From Rhizobium sp. CF122 (GTDB lineage: Bacteria; Pseudomonadota; Alphaproteobacteria; Rhizobiales; Rhizobiaceae): a stretch of 64,000 nucleotides of DNA. Made by a program: the position numbers and the translations under genes. The notes beneath the pieces are model-generated. The model was not told where the DNA came from. It saw only the letters and a list, made by a program, of their open reading frames with translations, and searched no databases. The stretch covers positions 1 to 64,000 of the forward strand of contig NZ_AKKA01000083.1 in NCBI RefSeq assembly GCF_000282035.1. Direction: 5' to 3'. Positions 18,369 to 27,159 of this stretch are shown piece by piece. Position 1 is the stretch's first letter, and the number at the start of each line of letters is the position of its first letter.

Positions 18369-18599
18369 ATGAATTTGTTCGAAGGAAATGGAAACCGCGA
18401 AGCGCAGATACGCTATCTCGATGCGGATTTTCAGATCCTGTCGCCGGGCTCCTACGTCGTCTGCGCGATTACCGGCAGGCAGATCCCGCTCGATGAACTG
18501 CGCTACTGGAGCGTCGCGCGCCAAGAGCCCTATGCCGACGCCGTGGCTTCGCTGGAGGCAGACAAGCGCGCCGGCGTGTTGCCCAACCAGAAGCGCTAG
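18369..18599 (+). CDS. DUF2093-family small protein
   Basis: 76 residues with the family pattern AQIRYLDADFQILSPGSYV, then CAITGRQIPLDELRYWSV. DUF2093 is an alphaproteobacterial family of unknown function whose cysteine-containing middle suggests a small folded domain. It starts 69 bp after mutL on the same strand and may be cotranscribed. It ends before the convergent lpxK gene. Confidence 0.85.
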   Translation: MNLFEGNGNREAQIRYLDADFQILSPGSYVVCAITGRQIPLDELRYWSVARQEPYADAVASLEADKRAGVLPNQKR

Positions 18600-18643
18600 C
18601 GCGGCTGCAGATTCGCTCACCGCGCTTTCGAGAGACATACCGT

Positions 18644-19684
18644 TTAGGTCTTCCGCCCTTCCCTCAGGCGCCGGTCGCGACAGGCATTGATCGCGCGGTC
18701 GATGATAAGCCTTGGCGCCAGCGTGTCAGCGAAAGCCATCTCCACCTCGATCACCCGGCACTTTGCCGCGAGCTCTTCGGCTTTGCCATGGTGGCCGGCA
18801 AGACGGACGAAATCCTTGGAAGTCGTAACGATCTGAAGGCCGTCGCGCTCTGCCGTCGTTAGAATGTCGTCTATCTCGTCATCGGTCAGATGCTCGTGAT
18901 CGCCGAACGAGCGGCGAGCGGCGATGTTCGCCCCGACGGATTCGACCGTCCGGAAGAATTTCGACGGATCGGCAATGCCCGCGAAGGCCAGCACATTACT
19001 GCCCGCAAGATCGACGCTATCGCACACCTTGAGCGAGGCTGTGAAATAGGGCTTGGCGGCACGCGCGGCGATCCGAACAATGCTGTCAGCGGCCTCTCCC
19101 GCGCCAACCTTCAGAAGCGCCGTGGCATAGCGCAACTGCTGGCGGATCGGCGCGCGCACGGGACCGCCCGGAACGATGTGGCCGTTGCCCAATCCGCGCG
19201 TGGCATCGATAACCAACAATGCATAGTCGATCGCCAGCCGCGCGCTCTGGAAGCCATCATCCATGATGATCAGGTCCGCGCCCTCCTTGACGAGGCGCTG
19301 GGCGCCTTCGACGCGGCGGCGGGAGATCACGGTCAGGGCCTCGCGGGCGAGAAGAAGAGGTTCGTCACCAACCGCAAGGGCACGGTGATGAGCCGGATCG
19401 ACGACCGTCGTGACATCGAGCGAGCCACCATAGCCGCGGCTCAGGAAACCCGGCTTCAGGCCCTTCGCCTTCGCCGCGCGGGCGATGGTCAGCGCCGTCG
19501 GCGTCTTGCCCGCGCCACCGACCGTGAAATTGCCGACGCAGATGACGGGCACCGGAACCGAGGCGCGCTTGGCATTGGCCATGCGATACCCGGCGATGCG
19601 CCCGTACAGGAAGGAAATCGGATAGAGCGTCCAGGCACGCCAATCGGCTTTCGACCACCAGAAGGGTGGCGCTTCGGATACCAT
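18644..19684 (-). CDS. lpxK: Tetraacyldisaccharide 4'-kinase
   Basis: 346 residues from the ATG at 19684 (MVSEAPPFWW). The P-loop lies in VGNFTVGGAGKTPTA, preceded by a membrane-associated N-terminal stretch (YPISFLYGRIAGYRM), followed by SRGYGG and a DDGFQSARL segment holding the catalytic aspartates. The enzyme phosphorylates the lipid A disaccharide at the 4' position at the inner membrane. It is the last gene of a lipid A/Kdo operon that starts with pmbA. The 106-bp gap from the HAD gene could hold a minor promoter. Confidence 0.95.
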   Translation of the reverse strand: MVSEAPPFWWSKADWRAWTLYPISFLYGRIAGYRMANAKRASVPVPVICVGNFTVGGAGKTPTALTIARAAKAKGLKPGFLSRGYGGSLDVTTVVDPAHHRALAVGDEPLLLAREALTVISRRRVEGAQRLVKEGADLIIMDDGFQSARLAIDYALLVIDATRGLGNGHIVPGGPVRAPIRQQLRYATALLKVGAGEAADSIVRIAARAAKPYFTASLKVCDSVDLAGSNVLAFAGIADPSKFFRTVESVGANIAARRSFGDHEHLTDDEIDDILTTAERDGLQIVTTSKDFVRLAGHHGKAEELAAKCRVIEVEMAFADTLAPRLIIDRAINACRDRRLREGRKT

Positions 19685-19790
19685 TTTCCCCGCCCTGCCT
19701 TTCGGACCCCGAGCGTCATGCTGACGGGTTATGTCCTCGACCGGGCGAAAAGAAAGGGTAATTTTCAAGAAAAAGCAAGCCCTTGGTCAA

Positions 19791-20504
19791 TCAGGCAAGC
19801 TGAAGGTCGGGCAGCAGCCCCTCGAGCTCGGTGATGTCGTTCAGGCAGTAGTCCGATGCGGCGGAGAGCGATTCGCGCGATCCCGTGCCTGTGAGCACAG
19901 CCACGGTGACGCCGACCTTGGCGTTGCGGCCCATATGCAGATCATGGTTGTTGTCGCCAACGACGGCGACCTCGGAGGGATCGAGGCCGGTCGCGGCGCA
20001 GAAGCCAAGCACCATTCCCGGTTCCGGCTTGGTGCCGAAGCCGCTGTCATAGCCGGCCACGTAGTCGATGAACGGCGCAAAGCCGAAACGCTGGGCCGTC
20101 TGTCTGATCGAACGCTCATTGTCGCTTGATGCGACGCCGAGGCGAAAGCCGCGCCCATGCAGGCGACCGAAAAAAGCTGCAAGATCGGTGACTGCGACGG
20201 AAAAGTCGGCGGCATGCGAAAAGAGTTCGTCCAGCTTGATCGTCAGCTCGATTACGTCGAGCTTCGAGCCCGCGGCGATCAGCCCTTCCGAAATCTGGCG
20301 CGTGTTTCCGGCGGCAAGCAGGCTATCGGGAACGATGTGGCCGGTGAGCGGATCCATGCCGCAAGCTAGAAGCAGCCGGTCCGCAAGTTCCAGATCGCCC
20401 TCTGAAGCGATGCGGGCCAGTTCGCGGTTCACCGGCAGCCAGCTCTCGTCATAATCGAGAAGCGTACCGTCCTTATCGAAGAGTATTCCCTTGACCGCCT
20501 TCAT
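19791..20504 (-). CDS. HAD-family phosphatase inside the Kdo/lipid A operon
   Basis: 237 residues with all HAD motifs: FDKDGTLLDYD (I), VASSDNE (II), KPEPG (III) and VVGDNNHDL (IV). The helical cap at about 20-85 and overall layout resemble phosphoglycolate phosphatases. It sits 9 bp after waaA and before lpxK, so a role in lipopolysaccharide precursor metabolism is suggested by context only. KdsC, the Kdo-8-phosphate phosphatase, is shorter and lacks such a cap, so this is not a standard KdsC. Confidence 0.82.
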   Translation of the reverse strand: MKAVKGILFDKDGTLLDYDESWLPVNRELARIASEGDLELADRLLLACGMDPLTGHIVPDSLLAAGNTRQISEGLIAAGSKLDVIELTIKLDELFSHAADFSVAVTDLAAFFGRLHGRGFRLGVASSDNERSIRQTAQRFGFAPFIDYVAGYDSGFGTKPEPGMVLGFCAATGLDPSEVAVVGDNNHDLHMGRNAKVGVTVAVLTGTGSRESLSAASDYCLNDITELEGLLPDLQLA

Positions 20505-20513
20505 ATCCTGCCC

Positions 20514-21833
20514 TCAGCGCTGCACAGCCGCCTTCGGCAGCAGTCTCGCCTTCACCGTCAGCGGATTGATATAGGGCTCCAAGCCCTTGACCGTCGCCGT
20601 CAGCGCGCCACGCATTTCTTGCACGGCGCCGATCCCGGCCTCGATCATGTTGCGGCGTGCGCCGTCGTTGGTGAGCAAATAATGGACGCCCTTGGCGAGC
20701 ATCTCCGTGTCGCGGACCATGCGCGCGCTGCCTCGCCGCGCCAGCTTCTGATAGGCTTCTCGGAAATTCTGCACATTGCTGCCCGACAGCACCGCGCAAC
20801 CCAGCATCGCCGGCTCCAGCGGATTTTGCCCGCCCTCGGCAAACAGCGAGCGTCCAACGAAGGCGACCTCGGTCAAGCGCAGGTAGAGGCCCATTTCGCC
20901 GATCGTGTCTCCGAGAAAAACATCTACGTCAGGGGTGAGCACGTCATCGCGCGTGCGGCGGGCCACCTTGAGACCCAGCTTGACGAGCTCAGCCTCCACC
21001 TCATCGGCGCGTTCCGGATGGCGAGGGACGATGATCGTCAACTGCCCGTTTCGCTCCTTCAGCGCGCGATGGACGATGCCCGCTGCCTTTTCCTCGCCGT
21101 CGAAGGTGGAGATTGCCGCCCAGGTCTTGCGGTCGCCGAGCTGCTTCTTATAACCGGCAAACACTGCGGCATCATAAGGCGGAGCGTCGGTATCGACCTT
21201 GAGATTGCCGGACATCATGACGTGGCGCGCGCCGAGATCGCGGAAGCGCTCCGCGTCGACATCCGACTGCGCAATCACCAGCGCCAGGTTTTCGAACAGG
21301 GCCTCGGCAAGTGCCGGGCGTCGGCTCCATCGCTCGAAGGAGCGATCAGACATACGGGCGTTGACGAGTATCTGCGGGATGCGACGCCGGCCGAGCTCCA
21401 TCAAGGTCGCCGGCCAGATTTCGGATTCGGCGATCAACGCACAGTCCGGCTGCCAGTATTCGAGGAAGCGGCTAACGGCCGGCTTCAGGTCGAGCGGCAC
21501 ATACTGGTGGATCGCTTCATTGCCGATACGCTCAGCGGCCAGCTTGGCGGAGGTGATCGTTCCGGTCGTCAGGATGACGTGGACGTCGCGACGGCGAATT
21601 TCGCGGATCAGCGGAATGACCGCGTTGGTTTCACCGACACTCGCGGCATGAAACCAGACCAGCGGTCCGGCCGGGCGGTCGGCGCTCGCATAGCCCGAGC
21701 GCTCCAAACGGCGGGCACGGTCTTCCTTGCCCTTGGCCGCCCGATAGGCGAGATATCCACCGACGAACGGAGTCAGCAACGTCCCTGTTGCCTGATAGGC
21801 GCCCAGCGCGAACCGCGCCATGCGACCGCTCAT
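20514..21833 (-). CDS. waaA: 3-deoxy-D-manno-octulosonic acid (Kdo) transferase
   Basis: 439 residues from the ATG at 21833, which has GGAGA about 9 nt upstream; an earlier ATG at 21854 lacks one. Typical parts are an N-terminal membrane-anchor helix, LVWFHAASVGETNAVIPLI with the catalytic glutamate, and LIAESEIWPATLMELGRR. The C-terminal GT-B half has FVGRSLFAEGGQNPLEPAM. The enzyme adds Kdo to lipid IVA at the inner membrane. The gene is flanked by DUF4170 upstream and a HAD phosphatase downstream on the same strand. Confidence 0.95.
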   Translation of the reverse strand: MSGRMARFALGAYQATGTLLTPFVGGYLAYRAAKGKEDRARRLERSGYASADRPAGPLVWFHAASVGETNAVIPLIREIRRRDVHVILTTGTITSAKLAAERIGNEAIHQYVPLDLKPAVSRFLEYWQPDCALIAESEIWPATLMELGRRRIPQILVNARMSDRSFERWSRRPALAEALFENLALVIAQSDVDAERFRDLGARHVMMSGNLKVDTDAPPYDAAVFAGYKKQLGDRKTWAAISTFDGEEKAAGIVHRALKERNGQLTIIVPRHPERADEVEAELVKLGLKVARRTRDDVLTPDVDVFLGDTIGEMGLYLRLTEVAFVGRSLFAEGGQNPLEPAMLGCAVLSGSNVQNFREAYQKLARRGSARMVRDTEMLAKGVHYLLTNDGARRNMIEAGIGAVQEMRGALTATVKGLEPYINPLTVKARLLPKAAVQR

Positions 21834-21968
21834 CTGCCAATTCTCCGATCGCAAATGATCGACATCAACCCATTCCCAATTATTGTTGCGGCCGCAATGG
21901 CCGATCAGTTTGTCCAGAATGCGTCAGGCAGTCAGTTCGCGGTCACACCAGCCGCCACCGCGGGAGGG

Positions 21969-22214
21969 TTACTGCGCAGACTTGTTTTCCGGGTCCAGCA
22001 AACGGTGCATGTGGACGATGAAATAGCGCATGTGGGCGTTGTCGACGGTCGACTGAGCCTTGGCCTTCCAGGCTGTCAGTGCGCTGGCGTAGTCCGGAAA
22101 AATGCCGACGATATCCAGGTCCTTCAAGTCCCGGAACTGAACGTCTTCCAGGCTTTCCAGTTCGCCGCCGAATACGAGATGCAGGAGCTGCTTCTTGCCG
22201 CTGGATTCAGTCAT
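21969..22214 (-). CDS. DUF4170-family protein
   Basis: 81 residues from the ATG at 22214, which has AGAGAAGAAA before it; the upstream in-frame ATG at 22253 lacks a site. The sequence LLHLVFGGELESLEDVQF, then DLDIVGIFPDYASALTAWK and HMRYFIVHMHRLL, is the DUF4170 pattern. The family is small and usually found beside waaA in rhizobia, so a link to lipopolysaccharide assembly is inferred from position only. Confidence 0.85.
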   Translation of the reverse strand: MTESSGKKQLLHLVFGGELESLEDVQFRDLKDLDIVGIFPDYASALTAWKAKAQSTVDNAHMRYFIVHMHRLLDPENKSAQ

Positions 22215-22275
22215 TTTCTTCTCTTTCTGCTCTGTTCTCCCCCACAGTGTCATCTGAGGGATTTTGACGGAAACG

Positions 22276-23085
22276 TCAACTGCCTCGTCGCTGGCCGATC
22301 CCGGTTATCAAGTCAGCAAGCCGTGCTGGCGCGGCAGCGCAAAGCTCGCCGTGGCTGACCTGCTCGCGGTTATAAAGCGGCGCGTTGCCCTGCAGATCCA
22401 CCAGCTGGCCACCGGCGCATTCCAGTATCAGATCGGCAGCAGCGAGGTCCCAATCATGGGAGTTGTGCTTGACGAAGGTACCGTCAATCCGGCCGTCCGC
22501 AACCATGGCAATGCGATAAGCAAGAGACGGTACGTGCCGGACACGCTCGATGCGATTTTTGAGCGCGTCTGGAAACGCCTTCAGCACGTCCTCGGCGATG
22601 GCAAAGCGCCCAGGTGTCTCAAGAGCTGTCGTCGAAACAACGATCGGCCGGCCGTTTTTTAAAGCCACGCCGCCCTCTACCGCCTCGTAGAGTTCTTCGA
22701 GAACGGGAGCGTAGAGAACGCCGGCGACAGGCCGGCCATGGCGCACGACCGCGACGCTGACACACCATAAATCCTGGCCGGCCAGGAATGCCCGCGTGCC
22801 GTCGATCGGATCGATGATGAACAGCGTTTGGCGCGACAGGCGCGCGGCGTCGTCGTCGGTTTCTTCGGAAAGCCAGCCATAGTCGGGCCGGGCAGCACGC
22901 AGGATGGATTCAAGTTTCCGGTTGGCCGCGAAATCGGCGGCGCTGACAGGCGATCTGCCCTCGTTCTTCCACCAGACCTCCGGCGATTGATTGAAGTAGC
23001 CGAGCGCGACTTTGCCGGCCTGCCTGGCGGCATCTGCGATCAATTCCAGATCGCTCCGCCAGAGGGCTGTGTCCACGTCAGTCAT
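22276..23085 (-). CDS. Inositol monophosphatase-family protein (3'(2'),5'-bisphosphate nucleotidase-like)
   Basis: 269 residues with the family metal sites: WLSEETDDD, IDPIDGTRAFL and SHDWDLAAADLILECAGG. The family removes phosphate from inositol phosphates, fructose bisphosphate or PAP; the CysQ branch is a possible fit but is not decided by the sequence. It lies 17 bp after pmbA and before DUF4170 in the lipid A/Kdo operon. Confidence 0.87.
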   Translation of the reverse strand: MTDVDTALWRSDLELIADAARQAGKVALGYFNQSPEVWWKNEGRSPVSAADFAANRKLESILRAARPDYGWLSEETDDDAARLSRQTLFIIDPIDGTRAFLAGQDLWCVSVAVVRHGRPVAGVLYAPVLEELYEAVEGGVALKNGRPIVVSTTALETPGRFAIAEDVLKAFPDALKNRIERVRHVPSLAYRIAMVADGRIDGTFVKHNSHDWDLAAADLILECAGGQLVDLQGNAPLYNREQVSHGELCAAAPARLADLITGIGQRRGS

Positions 23086-23102
23086 TTCGGCAATCCAATC
23101 TA

Positions 23103-24449
23103 TCAGCGCCCGGCGAGCGTCATTCCTTCGATCGCAAGCGTCGGAGCGGCGACGCCGAACTTGCGGTCTATGTCGTTTGCAGGTGTTACCCGCATGAACA
23201 TGTCCTTGAGGTTCGAAGCGATCGTCACCTCGGATACGGCAAAGGTCAGTTCGCCGTTCTCGATCCAGAAGCCGGTAGCACCACGGCTATATTCGCCGGT
23301 GATCATGTTGACGCCCTGTCCGATCAGCTCTGTCACATAGAAGCCGTTGCCGACACCGCGGATCAGGTCCTCCGGCGCGATGTCGCCTGGCTCGAGAGCA
23401 AGGTTCGTCGCCGATGGCGTTACCGAATTGCCGCCGCGCACGCCTCGACCGTTGGTTTCCATTCCGATCTCGCGGGCAGTCGACGTGGAGAGGAACCAGT
23501 GTTTGAGAATGCCGTCCTCGATCATCAGCAGCCGTTCGCCTGAGATCCCTTCGCCATCGAAGGGTCGCGACGATGGGCCCCGAACGATAAGCGGATCGTC
23601 CGAAATCGTAAGCCCCGATTTCAAAACCTGCTGGCCCATCTTGTCGCGCAGGAAGCTCGTCTTTCGCGCAATGGAGGCGCCGTTGATAGCCCCGGCAATA
23701 TGGCCGACGAAGCCGCGGGCAACACGGGGATCGAAGACAACCGTTACATCCTTGCCGGTATCCACCTGGCGCGGGTTGATGCGCTTGACCGTGCGTTCGC
23801 CTGCTCTGCGGCCGATCTCCGCGGCATCATCCAGCTCGCTGAAATAGATACGGCTGTCGAAATCGTAATCGCGCTCCATGGCCGTGCCTTCGCCGGCGAT
23901 GACGCTGACGGATCGGCCGAAGCGCGAGCCCATGTAGCTGCCCTCAAAACCGTGGGAGGTAACGAGCACCAGGCCCCCCATGCCGGCCGAAGCCCCGGCG
24001 CCGGACGAATTGGTGACGCCTTTGACGGCAAGTGCGGCAGCTTCCGCCTTGAGGGCGGCTTCGCGAAGTTGGTCAGAAGAGACTTCGGTCGTATCGAGTA
24101 GCTCGAGGTCCGGATAGGATTTCGCGAGCTTGTCCTCGTCCGCCAGGCAGGCAAACGGGTCTTCCGGGGACACCTTGGCCATCGCCACGGCCCGTTCGGC
24201 CAGTGCGGAAAGATCGAAGCCCGGATTTGCTGAGACGCTCGCAACGCGCTTGCCGACGAAGACGCGCAGTGAGAAATCATCGCTTTCCGACGATTCCGTA
24301 CCCTCGACCTTGCCGAGGCGCACGCTGACCGATTGCGAGCGCGAGCGCACGACCACCGCATCTGCGGCGTCGGCTCCGGCCTTCTTCGCCAGGTCGATCA
24401 ATTGGCTTGCGCGGGAAAGAAGCGTCGAGGAGTCGATTTCTGAGGACAT
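23103..24449 (-). CDS. pmbA: TldD/PmbA-family metallopeptidase
   Basis: 448 residues of the PmbA (TldE) type. The N-terminal half has QLIDLAKKAGADAADAVV and SVRLGKVEGTES. The C-terminal half has GNSVTPSATNLALEPGD and an end with FWIENGELTFAVSEVTIAS, a family hallmark. PmbA pairs with TldD to form a Zn-dependent peptidase that processes peptides such as microcins and helps degrade antitoxins; TldD itself supplies the HExxxH site and is not in the window. It is the first gene of the minus-strand lipid A/Kdo operon, with AAGGAAAGG before the ATG. Confidence 0.9.
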   Translation of the reverse strand: MSSEIDSSTLLSRASQLIDLAKKAGADAADAVVVRSRSQSVSVRLGKVEGTESSESDDFSLRVFVGKRVASVSANPGFDLSALAERAVAMAKVSPEDPFACLADEDKLAKSYPDLELLDTTEVSSDQLREAALKAEAAALAVKGVTNSSGAGASAGMGGLVLVTSHGFEGSYMGSRFGRSVSVIAGEGTAMERDYDFDSRIYFSELDDAAEIGRRAGERTVKRINPRQVDTGKDVTVVFDPRVARGFVGHIAGAINGASIARKTSFLRDKMGQQVLKSGLTISDDPLIVRGPSSRPFDGEGISGERLLMIEDGILKHWFLSTSTAREIGMETNGRGVRGGNSVTPSATNLALEPGDIAPEDLIRGVGNGFYVTELIGQGVNMITGEYSRGATGFWIENGELTFAVSEVTIASNLKDMFMRVTPANDIDRKFGVAAPTLAIEGMTLAGR

Positions 24450-24567
24450 GATTTGGCCTTTCCTTCGCGTTCCATTTATTGTGCACTACGAAAAGCATCA
24501 AGGCCGCGCGCGCCGATTCTTTTGCCCGCCGCTTGCATGCCTCCCTGCATTGAAAGAAACTCGCTGC

Positions 24568-26376
24568 ATGTCCGAGCCCAACACTCTTTTCACCGAGACG
24601 ATCCTGCTGCTCGGTGGCGCCGTTGTTTCGGCACCGATCTTCAAGCGCCTCGGGCTCGGCACGGTGCTCGGCTATCTGGCCGCCGGCGTCGTCATCGGCC
24701 CGATCTTTCACGGCTTGACGGATGGCGAGCAGATCCTGGATGTAGCCGAACTCGGCGTCGTTTTCCTCCTCTTCATCATCGGGCTCGAGCTGAAGCCTTC
24801 GCGCCTTTGGCAGATGCGGCGCGACATCTTCGGGCTCGGAACCGCGCAGGTGGTGGCGACCGGTCTGGTGCTCACGCTACTGACCTATCTTTCCGGCGTT
24901 CTGGACTGGCGCGGCAGCATCGTCGCAGGTTTTGGGCTTGCCCTCTCCTCCACCGCGTTTGCGATGCAGATCCTCGAGGACGAAGGCGATGTGAATACCC
25001 GCTACGGGCAGCGCTCGTTCTCGATGCTGCTGTTTCAGGATCTTGCAATCGTGCCGCTGCTTGCGCTGGTCAGTATTCTTGATGGCGGCAAGGGTAGCGG
25101 CACGCCGCTGTTGGACTTCGCGATTGCCATCGCAGCGGTCGCCGCGATGATCGTCATGGGACGCTATCTGCTCACGCCGCTGTTTCAGGTCATCGCCCGC
25201 ACGGGCGCCCGCGAGGCGATGATCGCCGCTGCCCTCTTCGTGGTGATGGGGTCGGCGAGCCTGATGCAGCTTGCCGGATTGTCTATGGCCATGGGCGCCT
25301 TCCTTTCCGGCGTGATGCTTGCCGAGTCCTCCTACCGCCATGAACTGGAAGCCGATATCGAGCCCTTCCGCGGTGTGTTGCTCGCTATCTTCTTCATCGC
25401 AGTCGGTCTTTCCATCCAGTTGGAGGTACTTAGAGACAACGCGCTCTTCATCATCGTCGCCGTGCCAGTCGTCATGGCCGCGAAGGCGCTGGTGATCTAC
25501 GTTCTCTGCCGCGCGACCGGATCGCCGCATGACGACGCTATCAGGATCGCTTTCCTGCTGCCGCAGGGCGGCGAATTCGGCTTCGTCCTGTTTACCGCCG
25601 CCGGCATTGCGGGCCTGATGCCGACGAGTACCGCCTCGCTGCTGATTGCGATCGTCACCCTTTCAATGGCACTGACCCCGATCGGGACCATGTTTGCCAA
25701 GCGGCTGTTGTCGGGCAAAGAGCAAGAACAGCTGGATGAGGATTTCGAAGGAGCCGGCGCGGATGTGCTGATGGTCGGCTTCTCGCGTTTCGGACAGATC
25801 GCCGCCCAGATCCTGCTCGCCGGCGGGCGCGCCGTGACCGTCATCGACTTTTCAGCCGATCGCATCCGGCAGGCTTCCTCTTTCGGTTTCCGGATCTACT
25901 TCGGCGACGGCACGCGCAAGGACGTGCTGAGGGCCGCCGGCATCGACCGGGCCAAGATCGTCGTCGTCTGCACCCAGAAGCGCGAGATTACCGACAAGAT
26001 CGTCGAGCTGGTGCAGGCAGATTATCCGGATGCCAAGCTCTTCGTGCGCTCCTACGACCGCATCCACTCGATTGCGCTCCGCAATCTCAATGTCGATTAT
26101 GAACTGCGCGAAACGCTGGAGTCCGGTCTGCTGTTCGGCCGACGCACGCTCGAGGCATTGGGTGTCGGCGAGGCGGAGGCCTATGAAATCGGCGAGGATA
26201 TCCGCAAACGCGACGAGGCGCGCCTGGTGCTCCAGGTCACGGAAGGACTGCAGGCCGGCCGCGACATGCTTTTCTCCCAGCCGGTGAAACCCGAGCCGCT
26301 CGTCAAGCCAAAGCGCGCCGCGAACTTCGACGAGGACCCGTTGGCGGGCACGGCAGAGGTAACCGCCGACGCTTAG
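24568..26376 (+). CDS. Kef-type monovalent cation:proton antiporter (CPA2) with TrkA-N domain
   Basis: 602 residues from the ATG at 24568; the open frame extends upstream only as an antisense shadow of pmbA. Residues 1-380 contain about 12-13 membrane helices, and 399-515 is the nucleotide-binding RCK/TrkA-N domain (LMVGFSRFGQIAAQIL, VIDFSADRI, YFGDGTRKDVLRAAG). These match KefB/KefC closely in length and motifs. Kef systems release K+ in exchange for H+ during electrophile stress. No KefF/KefG-type partner is adjacent. The stop codon TAG lies inside an inverted repeat (26372-26415). Confidence 0.92.
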   Translation: MSEPNTLFTETILLLGGAVVSAPIFKRLGLGTVLGYLAAGVVIGPIFHGLTDGEQILDVAELGVVFLLFIIGLELKPSRLWQMRRDIFGLGTAQVVATGLVLTLLTYLSGVLDWRGSIVAGFGLALSSTAFAMQILEDEGDVNTRYGQRSFSMLLFQDLAIVPLLALVSILDGGKGSGTPLLDFAIAIAAVAAMIVMGRYLLTPLFQVIARTGAREAMIAAALFVVMGSASLMQLAGLSMAMGAFLSGVMLAESSYRHELEADIEPFRGVLLAIFFIAVGLSIQLEVLRDNALFIIVAVPVVMAAKALVIYVLCRATGSPHDDAIRIAFLLPQGGEFGFVLFTAAGIAGLMPTSTASLLIAIVTLSMALTPIGTMFAKRLLSGKEQEQLDEDFEGAGADVLMVGFSRFGQIAAQILLAGGRAVTVIDFSADRIRQASSFGFRIYFGDGTRKDVLRAAGIDRAKIVVVCTQKREITDKIVELVQADYPDAKLFVRSYDRIHSIALRNLNVDYELRETLESGLLFGRRTLEALGVGEAEAYEIGEDIRKRDEARLVLQVTEGLQAGRDMLFSQPVKPEPLVKPKRAANFDEDPLAGTAEVTADA

Positions 26377-26415
26377 AGCCGTTTCAGGGTTAAATTGAAA
26401 CGTTCTGTCGGTTCA
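26372..26415 (+). repeat. Left copy of a 43-44-nt inverted repeat
   Basis: Begins CTTAGAGCCGTTTCAGGG and continues through AAATTGAAACG to TTCA. It pairs with 27160-27202 in inverted orientation with only a one-base insertion and a few substitutions. The TAG stop of the antiporter gene is within its first five bases. The core resembles palindromic intergenic repeats frequent in Rhizobiaceae. Confidence 0.85.
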
Positions 26416-26711
26416 ACCGATGAAGGAAGCTCCTTCGGCTCCTGCGCACGATCCGCCTGAGTTCTCCTGCTCTCCTTCTCCGCTCTGCACCGGTCCCTTG
26501 GCCTTAGCATCCGACGTGAACTGTCCCTGCAGTTGGCAATCGCACAATCAGCGAGTGCGTCGCAGCCTTGGGGCAAGTATCAGTATATTTCGATCATCTG
26601 CGCTTCGGAGGGACAGGCCAACACAGATCCCTCAAAGCACCCATCCTATGTTGACAGCTTTGCGGCCTAGTAAAGCAATAAAGGAGTGTTCGGCTCTGGC
26701 TGCCACTCCTT

Positions 26712-26740
26712 GCATATGGCTTGCCAATGCCAAGCATATG
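26712..26740 (+). repeat. Imperfect hairpin before the small lipoprotein gene
   Basis: CATATG at both ends with GCTTG and CAAGC inside forms a 29-nt imperfect palindrome with two bulges, about 60 bp upstream of the lipoprotein ATG. It could be an operator or an RNA structure; no T-run follows, so it is not a terminator. Confidence 0.4.
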
Positions 26741-26800
26741 AGGGATTGTCCCAACTCTGGCCCCTGAGGCCCGCGCAGTCTCCAATGATAGGACAATGCC

Positions 26801-26950
26801 ATGCCTCTACGCTATCTTTTCGCCGCTGTGGCCATCGCGCTCGTTGCCCTCTCCGGGTGCACGACCACCGGCTCAGGCGCGGAGAATACCACCTACGCAA
26901 CTCCCGCAGGTATTGGGCCAGTTCGTGGCAGCGGCATTAACGGCTACTGA
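26801..26950 (+). CDS. Small lipoprotein of 49 residues
   Basis: The protein starts MPLRYLFAAVAIALVALSGC: a basic n-region, a hydrophobic core and a textbook lipobox (LSGC) with Cys20 as lipidation site. The mature part is only 30 residues, rich in G, T and S (TTTGSGAENTTYATPAGIG) and ends NGY. AGGACA precedes the ATG by a short spacer. It is the only credible gene inside the inverted-repeat interval. Small lipoproteins of this type are common in rhizobia, with no assigned function. Confidence 0.65.
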   Translation: MPLRYLFAAVAIALVALSGCTTTGSGAENTTYATPAGIGPVRGSGINGY

Positions 26951-27159
26951 TCTTAGGTAGGTGCCGGGCGCCCCTCCCCGCTGGCAGCTGGCGATGGTTG
27001 CATACCCAGCGCGTCCAAGGTCGGGGCGTAACGGATTCCCCTGGTACTCATGCTGCAGGCTGCTTAGCCAGTCTCCGGCGCCGTCGCTTATTTTTCGTTT
27101 CGGCCCAGGCGAAATCTCTGGCTTCATTGTCGCAGTCGGATGGTCGACCAGGCGGCCCG

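Larger units (their letters stand above)
26416..27159. other. Interval enclosed by the inverted repeat
   Basis: 744 nt of lower coding density than the surroundings, no transposase or integrase frame. It contains one convincing small gene (26801-26950) and a hairpin at 26712-26740. The other frames here lack ribosome sites and recognisable content. Confidence 0.6.

Noticed and set aside
20619..22358. 579-codon plus-strand frame
   Set aside because: Shadow of waaA and DUF4170; the minus-strand frames have signatures and ribosome sites, this one has neither.
22276..23085. Firm call as cysQ
   Set aside because: The inositol monophosphatase fold is clear, but residues that would fix the PAP substrate cannot be judged from the sequence alone, so no symbol is given.
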